NCBI GenBank assembly: GCA_030848705.1
Contig: CM061242.1
Coordinates: forward strand, 64,429,064 to 64,493,063
Length of the DNA stretch: 64,000 bases
Origin: Heracleum sosnowskyi
Taxonomy: Eukaryota > Streptophyta > Magnoliopsida > Apiales > Apiaceae
Direction: 5' to 3'
The notes below the pieces were generated by a model. The model made no database searches and had not been told where the DNA came from. It saw nothing but the letters and a program-made list of their open reading frames with translations. Positions 32,993 to 44,385 of this stretch are shown piece after piece (position 1 is the stretch's first letter; each line of letters begins with the position of its first letter). A program made the translations under genes and the position numbers.

Positions 32993-35900
32993 ATGGCACC
33001 TTCATCATTCATAAACAAACAGACTGTGGTTAGTGGTGTTACGTTTGCCACTAATAACTTTGTAGCTATTCTAGACCATCAGGAATTACCCAATGAGTTT
33101 CATATTATCCAAGATTTTCTAGCTTCAAGTTCATTGAAGTTTGCTTTAACAGAACCTGCAAGTGTTTCTTTTAAGTCAGTTATGCAGGTGTGGAACTCAG
33201 TTACTTTTGACAAAGGGCATTCTGACTCAATCTTGATGAGTTTTGAATATGATGGAATTACTCACTATGTGACTCCTGCAATTGTGGAGGATGCACTGCA
33301 TTTACCTGTTCTTGGTGATGTTGGTCCTGATAATGTTTCGGACTCTACTCTCTTTGAGTTTGTTACAAAGTTGGGCTACAATGGTGAAGTAAAGAGGTAT
33401 GGGAACCTCTTCAGGACAAAGCTAAAGAAGGAATGGAATTTCTTCTTTGATACAATCAGTCGTTGTTTCCTGAACAAGACATCAAATTTTGATGCTCTTC
33501 CATCAGGATCTCTCAAAATTGGGTACTCTCTAATCCATTCTACAGTGTTTGATTATGGATCTTTTATCTTAAAAGCTTTAAGTGATAGGAAATCAGATAA
33601 GTTAGGTTCTGTCTGTTTTCTTAGATTTTTACAATTGATATTTAATCACTTATGTCCTAATGTTGTTTTTGAGGACGATGTAGTTCTACCAATCTGTAGA
33701 ATTACTGAGAATAATATTAAGTCCTTAGTCAACAGTGATAAGGCAAATGGTTTTATTGGTAATGCTTTCATTCCTGGTGAGGTTAGGTTTTTCTTATATC
33801 AGAAAATGCCTACTTGTTATGGATTGCTTTCTCATGCTATGGGGCAAGGCCAATCACACCTTGTTCCTAACCTCAGCATACCACCTAAACAGTCCAAACA
33901 GTCAACAGCCACCTCTAATGTCTCTCAAAAGACTTTAGTTGTAAAATCAAAGAAATCAGCTAGAACTGATGTGTCAGGAAGGCAATCAGGTTCAAAGGAT
34001 TTTTCCTCTACACCACGCACTAAAAAGAAGACACAAGGGGGTGTACAAGGGGTCCTGGTGAAGAAAGCTGTTAAGGGTGTTGAGGCTGTTTCTGTTAAAA
34101 GGAAGTTAGTGCTCAGGGATGAGACTGATTCAGAGGATGATTTACCTATATCCTCTATAATGAATGTGAATAAGGAAGTTGCTGATACTGCTATTGAAGC
34201 TGTGGTACCATCATCAAAACCACAAAAGAAAAGGACATTATCGAAAAGCAGGTATCATATTCCTTTGAAAGTGCAAATGAAGGATACCAATATTCAGACA
34301 TCAAATCCTGATGAGTCATCTACTCCTGATGCTCTAGCAAATCCTGATGTTGGTATTCCTGATGCAAAAACAAAAATTGTCTCTATCTCAGACTCTCCAG
34401 CAAAGGCTTCTCCATCTGCAAAGATTGTTGAAATTTCATGGGAGAAGGTTGTTGAGACTGCTTCAAAGCTTGGATTTTCCCATCCATTAGAGAAGAAAAG
34501 GAAAGCAGCAGAGATAGTTTTCAAGAGACAAAAGAAGCTGAAAGGATCTAGCCCACAAGAACCTGAATCTCAAAGTGATTCAGCAGCTCAGACTGAAGAT
34601 CCTGCCACACAAGAACCACTCAATCAAAGTTTGAGTGAAGGCTTAGCTATTGGAATGGTCCCACAAGAACCACTTTCTCAAAGGGAGAGTGAAGACATCA
34701 ACATTCCAGTCACACAAGAACCATCTTCTCATTGTGAAGATGCAGGCAAAGCTACAGCTTCTAGTGAAAGATTGGTCAAGGACACTGTCGATGAGGGAAG
34801 CACACAAGAACCTCCAACTCAAAGTGTTGAAGCAGCTTCTGAACCTCATGCTACACAAGAACCATTGGTAACAGATACTGATGCAATCTTATCAAATCCT
34901 GACGGTGTTCATCCTGATGATAGTGGTGCTCCTGATGCTGAGCCAATTTTGATTCAACCACTACGATCAAGACCAATGGACCATCCTATCACAGATTCAC
35001 AGGATAAAATGAAAGGTATTGCAATTCCTGATCCTGATGTTACTCATGATGATGATGATGATTCTGATGATAGTTATGATGAAAATAATGACGAGAAGGA
35101 ACAGGTTGCCAGAGTTCTAAAATCTAGTCTTGGAACTAATTTTGGTTCATCAAGCACATTCATGGCTGGCAAGGCTTCTACTGGAAAAGACTTCAGACAA
35201 GACTTTTCTATTCCTTCTGAGATCAATCCTGTTGATCAATTGAAAAGGCATCAATGGGAAAATGAATGGTATAGGTCTGATGAATCTGTCAACTATCCAT
35301 ATGCCTTGGATCATGCTTATGATGCAGTGAAGATGATAGAGAATCCAGATTTGAAGAATCATCTGAAGGCTACAACCCTTTTATCTAAAAGCCTGAAACA
35401 TGAAATTGATTCTGTCAAAGCTGCAACTGAGTTGGTGAGGGACAATATTTCTATGAGTTTTATAAAGGTGCCTACTGTTCTTCAACTAAGGATAGTGGAA
35501 TCTCAAGTGAAATCTGTTGTTTCTGAACAAACCTCCATCAACAGAAGGATTGATTCTCTTAATACAAAGGTAACTGACATTCAAACCTCTCTTGCCTTAA
35601 TTTTGAATATATTGTCAAATACTGATGTCAAAAAGGGGGAGAAGGTAAGTCAGACAAAATGTACACCTGATCTAGTATTGAGAAACAATGATGATGATGA
35701 TGATACTGGAAATGATGGTGGTGACAAAATTCTACAAGGAGAAACCTCTGATGCTGCTGTTATGAAGACAATTCAAACTTCTCAAAGTCAAACAACGCAG
35801 TCAACTCATGTTTCTGATTCTGGAGTAAAGACAGTAAGAACATTGGTGCAATCTCAGATCCTGACGGAAGAACAAATCCTGACAGGTGATCAAATCCTGA

Positions 35901-36670
35901 TGACTGGTCATGAACAGACTCTTGCTACAATTCCTGAAGGTGATGAAGATGTGATTATTGATAATCCTGAAGATGCATCAAATCTATTCCAGAAGTTCTC
36001 TACAAAAGATGGCAGAATTGTTACTCTATATCACACTGATAAAAGAGTTCAACAATTATTTGCAAGAAAAGCACTCTCTACAGCAAGTGAAGAATATCCT
36101 GATCTCTCACATGAAGAATTCTTAAGACAACAGAGAGAAATGATGGAAAGCTTTAATAAACCTGCTCCTGCTAGAGGAAGAGGAAGCAGAGGTAGGAGAG
36201 GAGCTAGAAGAGGTAGAAGAGGTTCTTCAACTCAATCAGTGCCTAGACAGACAAGGTCTAGAGGTTTATTAATAGAAGAAATTCTTGAACCTACTCAAAC
36301 ACTAGTAGTTCATGACAGATCTACTTTTGGTGATGATGGAAATGTTGAAGAAGAACCTGAATTGAGAAGAAAGCCAAGACAATTAATTCTCTGCAATACA
36401 AATCAAATTGAAGATTCTAATCCTAATATTGTTCCTGACAATGTTCAAGATCCTGATAAATCTGAAATTCTGCAAGAGATTGATTTGTTAATCTTATCTA
36501 CTGTGATTGATTCTCACAACAAGGAAGTGGATGAAGAAGAAGAAGCCAGAAGAAGAGAAATCACAAGATCAACAAATAGAGATTTCAATCTCTATGTACA
36601 AAGGCTTAAATTCTCAAATCGAAGATTGTGGAGAAATTCAAGCAGACGGGAATCAGGGATGGCAAAATAA
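32993..36670 (+). pseudogene. E3 third ORF, first part (cut by a hAT insertion)
   Basis: Start MAPSSFINKQTVV. Residues 1-310 look globular (LDHQELPNEFHIIQDFL, DGITHYVTPAIVEDALHLPVL, SVCFLRFLQLIFNHLCPNVVF). Then a long low-complexity region rich in Ser, Pro, Asp and Gln follows, with repeated TQEP(L/P) and NPDG/NPDV phrases and KKxx basic patches. A probable coiled coil (KHEIDSVKAATELV...SQVKSVVSEQTSINRRIDSL) and an RG-rich basic block (ARGRGSRGRRGARRGRRG) come later. After 36653 the frame enters the hAT element and stops. No signal peptide or membrane helix is seen, so env-like is a position, not a proven function. Function is unknown. Confidence 0.7.
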
Positions 36671-38412
36671 TCCGATCCGACGGATACCCGATCCAAACCC
36701 CGAAATTTTGGATTTACTGAACCCGATTTTTTGGATTTGGATTTGGATTTGGATTTCATTTTTAAACCCGAAAATATTTGGATTTGGATTTTAGACATAC
36801 CGATCCGAAATCCGACCCGAAAATCGAAATCCGATCAAAACCCGATCTCAATCCGAAACCCGAAAATTACCCGATATATATATATATACATACATACATA
36901 CATATATATAACACTATTATATAATGGTTTACATATTTATACAATACTATTATAACCAAAACAGTGAATAATTAGTTGGTTGTCAATTTGTTATGCTATT
37001 GTTTTTTTAATATAATTTATAAATTTATCAGATACATATAATTTAAACAATTTCGACCCAGTGTCTTCTATACTTTGAAGAAGTTTTTCTCCTAATTCAA
37101 GTACAAACACATTTAATAAAATCTATACTATTATATAATAGATGAAACATTAAAAGTTTGGTTGGTCGGTATGGTACGTTGTGATTTTACTTAATTGCTC
37201 TTAACTGTATTTCGTGTTTTTACTTAATTAACATCACTTATTTATAGAAATATATTATTAAATAATAATATTACATATTTATAATCAATTACTTTTTCCC
37301 CCTAAAATACATTATTTTTTCTAACAAATTTCCCTACTTTTTCAAACATGGCAATTACCTTTTTAACTAAAACATGTTAATTTTTCTATTTTTCCTTACT
37401 AAAACCCCTCATTTTCCAAAAACATCACGGACAAACTTTTAGTTATTTATTTTTAAACCTATAATATTATAATTATTTTTTAAAAATTTACCTATTTTAA
37501 TATTTCTACTTATTTTTCTTAACAAATGCAATTACTAAAAATATTAAAATATAAATAATCAAATACCAATTTATAACCAATTACTCTAAAACACATTATA
37601 GATTTTTTCTAATAAAATCCATTATTTTCTAAATATATCACGGGAAATTGTTTTTTTCAATTTACTTTTTATATTTTTCTCACTAAAATTCATTTTTCCC
37701 CAAAAATATCATTGGAACCCCTTTACTTATTTATTTTAAAACGAATTTAAATACTTTTAATTATTAAATTTTAAAACCTCATTTTCCAAAAATATCACGG
37801 GCATTTACCTTTTTAAACTAAATATATGTTACATTTTTTATTTTTTCTTACCAAAACCTCTCATTTTCCAAAAATATACTGGGCAAGCCCTTACTTATTT
37901 ATTTTAAAATTTGTTTTAATATTTTTAATTAATTAAAAGTATTTAGCTATTTTAACATGACTACTTATTTTTTTAACAAATACAATTAATAAAATATTAA
38001 AAATATAATAATAAAATAAAAATTAACAATCCGTGCATCGCACAGGTTTTAAGCTAGTATTTATTATAACCGGTAAGTTGAATGACCGTGGACAACGAAA
38101 TTCAGTATATTTTATACTTAAATTATGCTAAATGAAATATATGGAACCCTATTTTATATTCCTAATTTTGAAAAAAAATACACTTTAATTATCATATTTT
38201 GGATAAGTATATAAATTTATTTATTTTTAATTTATTATTTTTAGGTATCCGATTGAAACCCGAACCCGATCCGAAACCCGAAAAAACCCGACGGATCGGG
38301 TTTGGATTTGCATTTTACATATCCAAACCCGAACCTGAACCGATCCGAAATGTAATGGATTGGATTTGGATTTTGAGAAACCCGAACCGATCCGACCCGA
38401 TTGCCATCCCTA
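36654..38412. mobile_element. non-autonomous hAT element, 1.76 kb, inside the E3 third ORF
   Basis: Ends CAGGGATGGCAAAATAATCC...GATTGCCATCCCTA, inverted repeats of about 12 bp. Flanked by ACGGGAAT (36646-36653) and ATGGGAAT (38413-38420), an 8-bp duplication with one mismatch, as expected for hAT. Both ends carry subterminal runs of CCCGA(A/T)CC and GGATTTGGAT. No transposase. A Helitron occupies 37122-38057. Confidence 0.85.
37122..38057 (+). mobile_element. Helitron (non-autonomous), complete, 936 bp
   Basis: Starts TCTATACTATTATATAATAG after an A and ends CTAG before a T. A hairpin (CCGTGC ATC GCACaGG, 38031-38046) lies about 7 bp before CTAG. This matches Helitron rules (5' TC, 3' hairpin plus CTRR, A/T target). 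No Rep/helicase coding. It is the best full copy of the family also at 5796-6689 and 10545-14811. Confidence 0.75.
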
Positions 38413-38420
38413 ATGGGAAT

Positions 38421-39301
38421 CTTTACTAGAAAGAAGCTATGTTTTTAAAAAAGAGAAAGATAAGAAGTGAAAACACATAAGTACACTGAGGTGTAACACG
38501 CCTATCAATTTTCAGAATGAAGGAATTATAACAAGTGCTTCAAGTGTTGTTGATTTGTCTGATATGATTAGATCAAAAGCACTCTGGCTAAGAATGTTTT
38601 CAAATCTGAAGCAATTAACAAGTAATTCAAGAGGAGGTATTGGACACAGGGATGCTGAATATCTGAATATGTCATATGTTGATCCTTACTCTTTGACTGA
38701 AATTGGAGGTACTTTAACTTCTGAAAACCTGAACAATTTATTATCTGTTGATATAGTTATAGATTGTTATGATGGTATTGAAAAGAAAGAAAAGCTTCTG
38801 TACTTCATGAAAGATGGTAGTGTGAAGATTCTGCGCATTCAAGATCTGCTGGTGAAAACTACACATGAACTGAAATATGTTCATTATCTGTTAAGATGGA
38901 AGAATAAAGTGTGCAAAGAATGGAGTGACATGATCTTGTCAACTATAAGAAGAAGACTGGATGGAAATAGGAATTTCAATGGTAATTATACTCCCATGTA
39001 CTTAAATCAAAGAGGACAAGATGTGGAAATGCAAAGGGGTACTGCTGTTAAAGAAGTAACTTTTGGCATGACTCAACTTACTCTCAATCCTGATGGGAAG
39101 GAAATTGCTTATCTTTTGCTTGAAGAGCATAGTCTTCAGAGAAGCTCCATACAGAATCTCAGAGCAGCTATTTACCAGATTAATGAGGAAGATGAAGAAC
39201 TCAGAAATATTAAGGAAAGACTGATTCAAATTCTTGAAGAAAAAGAAGAAAATTTGTTATCCAACTTCTTGAAGATGAATCTGTTTTATCAAAGAATTTA
39301 A
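38421..39301 (+). pseudogene. E3 third ORF, C-terminal part
   Basis: Removing the hAT element and one target copy (1767 bp, a multiple of three) puts this in the same frame as 32993-36653, giving about 1,514 codons. TGA at 38468-38470 interrupts the frame soon after the insertion; the rest is open to 39301. It contains a region similar in layout to E1 (KLLYFMKDGSVKILRIQDLL) and ends in a Glu/Leu-rich probable coiled coil (EEDEELRNIKERLIQILEEKEEN). Confidence 0.7.
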
Positions 39302-39400
39302 ACAGATAAGTTGCTACTGAAGATACTTGTACATTTTGTAAATATGTTTTTGACATCATTGAATCTTAGGAATCTATACTTTATTTCACAAAGTATAAGA

Positions 39401-39411
39401 TTGGGGGAGAT
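39401..39411 (+). other. E3 polypurine tract
   Basis: TTGGGGGAGAT directly precedes the 3' LTR; E1 has the identical tract. Confidence 0.9.
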
Positions 39412-39958
39412 TGTTAGATCAGGATTCAATGATCGTCAGGATCTAGACTTCAACTGATCAGGATTGCTGACATCATCAGGATTGCATGGTCGTCAGGATC
39501 AGAATGAATATCAGGACTGGGATCAGGTTTGATCATCAGGATTCCTACTTCGAGTTATATTTGGAGTCTAGATAAATAAGGAAGATTATTCTGTCGGTTC
39601 CTGGTTTGTAGTAATGAAGCTATCGATTATGGATAGGTTTCAATCTTTGTAATTGATTAGGACTTATCATTGATAGAGAAGCTGTGTAGTATATAAAAAC
39701 AGTTTTAGGTTTTGGTTCGAGGAGTGAATCAAACGCATAGAAGCTCTCAAGAACATAGAATTTCTTGAGAGAGTTTTTTGTAAGCTAGCAGCTCTCAAGA
39801 ACATCAGAATTTCTTGAGAGAGTTTTGTAACAGTTTTATATCAGATTTAATAAAGCTGTTATTATTCTTTCATATCTGTGATTCATATCTTATTAAGTCG
39901 AGAATCTTATACAATTGTATTCAACCCCCCTTCTACAATTGTTTATTACTGGGCAACA
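39412..39958 (+). repeat. E3 3' LTR, 547 bp
   Basis: TGTTAGATCAGG...CTGGGCAACA, matching the 5' LTR with four substitutions that I could count and lacking its 17-bp insertion. TAATG follows. Confidence 0.92.
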
Positions 39959-41302
39959 TAATGGCACACTGTCTTGATCACTTGTTTTAAGTCCAGGAGT
40001 TTTCTTGTCATCAAAGGTAACATCCATGATTTCCATGACTTTGTGTTGCTCAGGTACAAACACCCTATATGCTGTCCTTTCCAGAGAGTATCCAATGAAA
40101 ATACCTTCAAATGCCTTAGCATCAAATTTTCCAACATGCTCAGAGGTATCTTTCATCACAAAGCTTTTGCTTCCAAACACATGAAGATGCTTGAAGGATG
40201 CTCTTTTGCCAGTCATTAATGAATAAGGAGTTTTTCCAGACTTCTTATTGATCAATGTTCTATTTTGCATATAGCATGCTGTGTTAACAACTTCAGCCCA
40301 AAAGCTAGTAGGTAACCTTGCATCCAACAACATTGTCCTTGCAGCTTCAATGAGAGTTCTATTCTTTCTCTCAACTACTCCATTTTGTTGAGGTGTTCTA
40401 GGAGCTGAAAATTGTTGAGAAATTCCTTTATCTTTGCAAAACTCATACAATGTTGAATTTCTGAACTCAGTCCCATTATCACTTCTCAAGGTAACTACAG
40501 AGGAACCAGTGCTTTGTGCTTCTCTATCAACTCTCTTAATATGCTCTATAATAACTTGGGGTGCTTCATCCTTGGAGTATAGGAATTCCACCCAAGTGTA
40601 TCTTGAATAATCATCAACCATCACTAGAGCATATTTCTTCTTGGAAAGAGACATTACATTCACAGGGCCAAACAGATCCATGTGAATTAACTGCAGAGGC
40701 TTTGAGTTTGTATTGAGCAATTTGTTCTTATGACTTGATCTTTTAATCTTCCCTTTCTGACAAGCTTCACAAGATCCATCTTGCACAAACTCCAAGGTAG
40801 GCATATCTCTTATGAGTTCTCTCTTTGTCAGAGAGTTCATTGCTTGAACATTCAAGTGAGACAGTTTCTTGTGCCATATCCAGAATTCTTCATTTGTGGC
40901 CTTAGTGTAGAAACAACAAATTTCTCCCTTGTCTGCAGCCTTGAGATTAGCTACAAAAAAGCTTCCTTTCTTCACACCAGTTAGAACAACTTCACCACTT
41001 CCTCTTTTTGAGATTAGACAATGATCTTCATCAAATTCCACTTTGAAACCCCTATTGGTGAATTTTCCAATACTCAAGAGGTTATGCTTCAGTCCTTCAA
41101 CAAATGCTACATCTTCAATAATGACATTTCCATATTTGACACTGTCATATCCCATGGTATAACCAATGTTGTCATTTCCAAAGGTTACTGATGGGCCAGC
41201 CTTTTCCTCAAAATGTGATAGCAGGGCTATATCACCAGTCATGTGACTTGAGCATCCACTGTCCAAGATCCATATGACTCTTTTATTCCTGTTGCCCTGC
41301 AT
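39959..41302 (-). pseudogene. E4 copy 1 pol: protease, pre-integrase, integrase
   Basis: ATG at 41302 (MQGNRNKRVIW), 12 bp past the gag TAG and in another frame. Protease WILDSGCSSHMTG, pre-integrase WHKKLSHLNV...CEACQKGK. Integrase: HMDLFGP, RSDNGTEF, QQNGVVERKNR, so DDE is intact. It runs to KTSDQDSVPL, where E3 interrupts; the residues after that in the visible frame are E3 LTR. The true continuation is at 26225 downwards. The pol of a retrotransposon, now split over 13.7 kb. Confidence 0.88.
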
Positions 41303-41313
41303 TCACAAGGTAA

Positions 41314-43782
41314 CTAAGTTGTTTTTGGTACCCACACATGGTAGGGTCCAATTGATTTAGAAACATTTTTGTTAACAATTCTTTTGTCATAAGTTGCACT
41401 CTTCACAGTAGGAGACTTCACATTGTTTGTGGATTTGGAGTTTATACTCTTAGACTCACATGAAGTTTTCACCCTCTCAACCTTGATTGGGGATCATGTC
41501 CTGTGAGTGTGCATATGTGTGTGTGATTCACAAGATTGTGCAGAATCCAGTTTATGCTTAAGAGATAAACAATTAGCAATCACAGTCACATAGCATGTCA
41601 TGCATTTTGAATTACCACAGAAAGAATCATGAATAGAATTTAAACCTACAGAATGGTTACTTAGGTTATCAGCTTCAACATTTACTTGTTTATTACACTT
41701 ATGAGTCAAATGATTAACAGATAGGCATTTCTGACATTGTTTCCTAGGAGCATTTGGCACATAAGCATAGTTGTTACCCTTGTTGACACCTATCTTACCA
41801 TTTCTGTTTTGTTTCTTTTTCTTAACAACTTCTTTCTTGACTTTAGGACTCTTGACAAGGTTGTCTTTGGTCTCTTTCTGATCAACAGATTTAGGAGAGG
41901 AAGAAGTGTCTTTAGCAGCCTCATCTTCTTCAAGAAGTTGTTGTTTGATGATCAATAGTTCTTCATCAAACTCAACAACACTCTTTTTGAAAATGGACTT
42001 TTCAACACTAGACAGAATGGTTGGGGCATTTTTGTTTGTAAAAGATTCTTTTCCTTTGCCCTTTGCCTTCTTCCTTCCTTTATCATTCTCATAGTCAAAA
42101 CCAACTCCAACCTTGCAGTCTTCAGTGTGTTCCTTGTGATAGGTTTGAATAAGCTCAGATGAGTTTTTGAAACTTCTTAGCTTTAATTCATTTTCAGCAA
42201 TTTGCTCTCTAACAGCTTTTTCTATTTGTTCAGCACAAACTACTTTGTTTTTGAGATACTCAATCTCCTTATTCAAACCATCAAGGCTCACAACCATTAA
42301 CTCAAGCTCCTCATTCTTTTCTGTAAGCTCAAGATTTTTAGCAGTTAGCCTATCAATTTCTTCATTAGCAACTAACATGCTAGTATGAATATTAAACATC
42401 TCAGTACTCATGTCTTCAACAGTCTGCTTATATTGAAAGGGAGTCATATCAAGAGAAGTAAGAATGGGTACCTGACTTGAAGAATCACCATCATCAGAAA
42501 ATTCTATCAAGGCATAGTTTGAGTACTCTTGTTCTTCTTCTTCATCAGAGTCATCCCAACATTTTCCCTCAGCAATAAAAGCTTTACCCTGTTGTTTCTT
42601 GAGTAGAGCTTCATACTTGGCTTCAAGCTCTAAGTATGCTTTGTCCTTTTTGACCTGTTTAGGCTTCTTGCACTCTATGGCAAAATGCCCAAGTTCATTG
42701 TAGTTATAGCATCTTATTTTGGACCTATCTACACTCCCAGATTTGTATCCTCCTTTAGCAGCACCAGCAATCCCTTTTCCTTTGTTGAAAAAGTTTGAGC
42801 TACCTGAACCACCATCATTTTCACTATTGAATTTAGACTTGAATGGTTGCTTCCTCTTAAACCTAATGTTAGGATATCTCCTAGCCATATAAGTAAAAGA
42901 TTTGTTTTCCATCTTGTCCAGCTCATCTATGCTGTAGAACTCATCCTCCTCAGGCAAATCATAAACAACCTGAGTTTCATCACTAGTGTCATCACTTTCC
43001 AGTTCCTCAATCTTGACTTGACTGACTTTTAGAGATTCCATTCTTTGACCTAGATTGTCGGTAATAAGGGCACAAGAGGTATTGGCCATTAATCCTTGCT
43101 TTGCTTGAATAGATCTCTTCTGAAACAGCTCTAGCTCATATGTCTTCAAAACACCATACAGCACATCAAAACCAATCTTTGTTAGATCTCTTTCTTTAAG
43201 GGAAGAGATTCTTGGTTCCAAGTGATCTGGAAGAGTTAGTAAGAACTTCATGTTGAGCTCTTCTGTCTCATAGTGTTTGTCATAGAGTTTGAGTTCATTT
43301 ATCAGCTTGTTGAACCTCTCAAACACTTCTGTGATTCCCTCCTTTGGTTGAGCCATGAATGCTTCATACTGTGAGACCAGAATCTGCTTTTTGTTCTTCC
43401 TTACCTCAGGAGTTCCTTCACATAGCACTTCTATGAGATCCCACATTTTCTTTGCACTACTACAGTGAGCAACAGTGCCATACATGTTGAAATCCATAGA
43501 TTCACATATGATAAGTTGGAGATGTCCATCTAGTGCTATTTTCTCCTTTTCCGGATCAGTGTATTTTGAGGGGTCTTTAGGAACATGCCTTGCTGGTATT
43601 ATCTCAGTGCCTACTGTTGTTTCAGCAATCTCAATCATTAGAATAAAGGGACCATGCTTTAGAATGTCTAAATACATGGGATTGGAAGCTTTGATGAAAA
43701 GTAACATCTTCTTCTTCCATAAGCTGTAGTGCTCCTTGTTGAAGGGAGGAATCTTGATACTGCTTAGTTTTTGTGAACTCAT
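41314..43782 (-). pseudogene. E4 copy 1 gag
   Basis: Start MSSQKLSSIKIPPF just after the PBS leader. Copia gag core (YSLWKKKMLLFIKA, SAKKMWDLIEVLCEG, NKLINELKLYDKHYE), acidic stretches and a probable coiled coil (LTAKNLELTEKNEELELMV). The first zinc knuckle reads CYNYNELGHFAIEC, with its second Cys replaced by Tyr; the later one (CQKCLSVNHLTHKC) is intact. TGA at 41494-41496 after HTHRT breaks the frame, which otherwise continues to WVPKTT and TAG at 41314-41316. The same knuckle loss and the same TGA occur in copy 2. Confidence 0.87.
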
Positions 43783-43818
43783 TCTTGATCTTTTCCTGTT
43801 TGTACGTTAACAGCCTAC

Positions 43819-43830
43819 GCTCTGATACCA
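43819..43830 (-). other. E4 copy 1 primer binding site
   Basis: GCTCTGATACCA on the plus strand is TGGTATCAGAGC on the element strand, next to the 5' LTR edge. Confidence 0.88.
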
Positions 43831-43832
43831 CT

Positions 43833-44248
43833 TGTTAGAAATGAATACCACTAGAAACTAGACAGATGAGGGGTGAATGGATAGTTTGATGTTTTTCGAT
43901 TCTTGAAACTCAAGATAAACTGTATATGATTATGCTATGTAATATGCGGAATATAAAGAACACACACAATCACTTTAATCTACTTTGTATTGAGTAAATT
44001 AAATACTACAGCTTTCCGGAAATTCACAACAGAATTTCTGGCTTCTAAACAAGAACAGTTTGTAACTTGTTTTTGCTTACAGAGAAAAGAGTGCTTTAGA
44101 TAAAACTATGTGTATCTCTCTGACAGCTTTCAGTGGTGTGTGCTCGATATTTATTTTCCTATACAAACTAGGCACTCCACTATTTACACAGTTACCCCTA
44201 GTTGAAAGTCCAACTTGTCCTGCCATAAGAGGTTAACTGTGTCAGGAA
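43833..44248 (-). repeat. E4 copy 1 5' LTR, truncated
   Basis: Plus strand starts TGTTAGAAATGAATACC and matches copy 2 from 56837 up to AGGAA (44248 / 57252). There chromovirus sequence takes over, so about 885 bp of the LTR, including the motif array, are missing. Confidence 0.85.
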
Positions 44249-44385
44249 AATGGAGTAGAGTCTCCAAAGCAGAAGAGGTAGAGGCAGTATAGCCAGTATC
44301 AGTGGATTGATTCGACTTGAACGAAACCTGTTACTCGTGATCGGTTATAGCTGCCCATAAGGAGGCGGCATACGTAAGAACCAAG

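Larger units (their letters stand above)
26226..39958 (+). mobile_element. E3: near-complete Sirevirus-like Copia retrotransposon, 13.7 kb
   Basis: 5' LTR 26226-26789, PBS, gag, protease-integrase-RT-RNase H, giant third ORF, PPT, 3' LTR 39412-39958. Flanked by TAATG at 26221-26225 and 39959-39963. By eye the LTRs differ by four substitutions and one 17-bp indel, so it is young. It inserted in the minus-strand pol of E4. Its coding region is broken (stop and frameshift in gag, stop in pol, stop plus a hAT insertion in the third ORF), so any recent movement may have needed proteins from a relative. About 1.76 kb of its length is the later hAT element. Confidence 0.92.
39959..44248 (-). mobile_element. 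E4 copy 1, right segment: Sirevirus-like Copia 5' half
   Basis: Minus orientation: truncated 5' LTR (44248-43833), PBS, gag (43782-41314), pol (from 41302) cut by E3 at 39963. The element continues left of E3 at 26225 and ends at the E2 junction at 25320. Its LTR stops at 44248, where chromovirus DNA begins with a 5-bp overlap (AGGAA). Nearly identical to the copy at 53482-58137. Confidence 0.88.

Noticed and set aside
32993..39301. Calling the E3 third ORF a true envelope gene
   Set aside because: Position matches env-like ORFs of SIRE elements, but I see no signal peptide, transmembrane helix or fusion-peptide-like segment.
22068..43833. Idea that the minus-strand LTR at 22068-23064 and the LTR at 43833 flank one element
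   Set aside because: The two LTR sequences differ from their first bases and have different motif arrays and ends, so they belong to different elements (E1 and E4).
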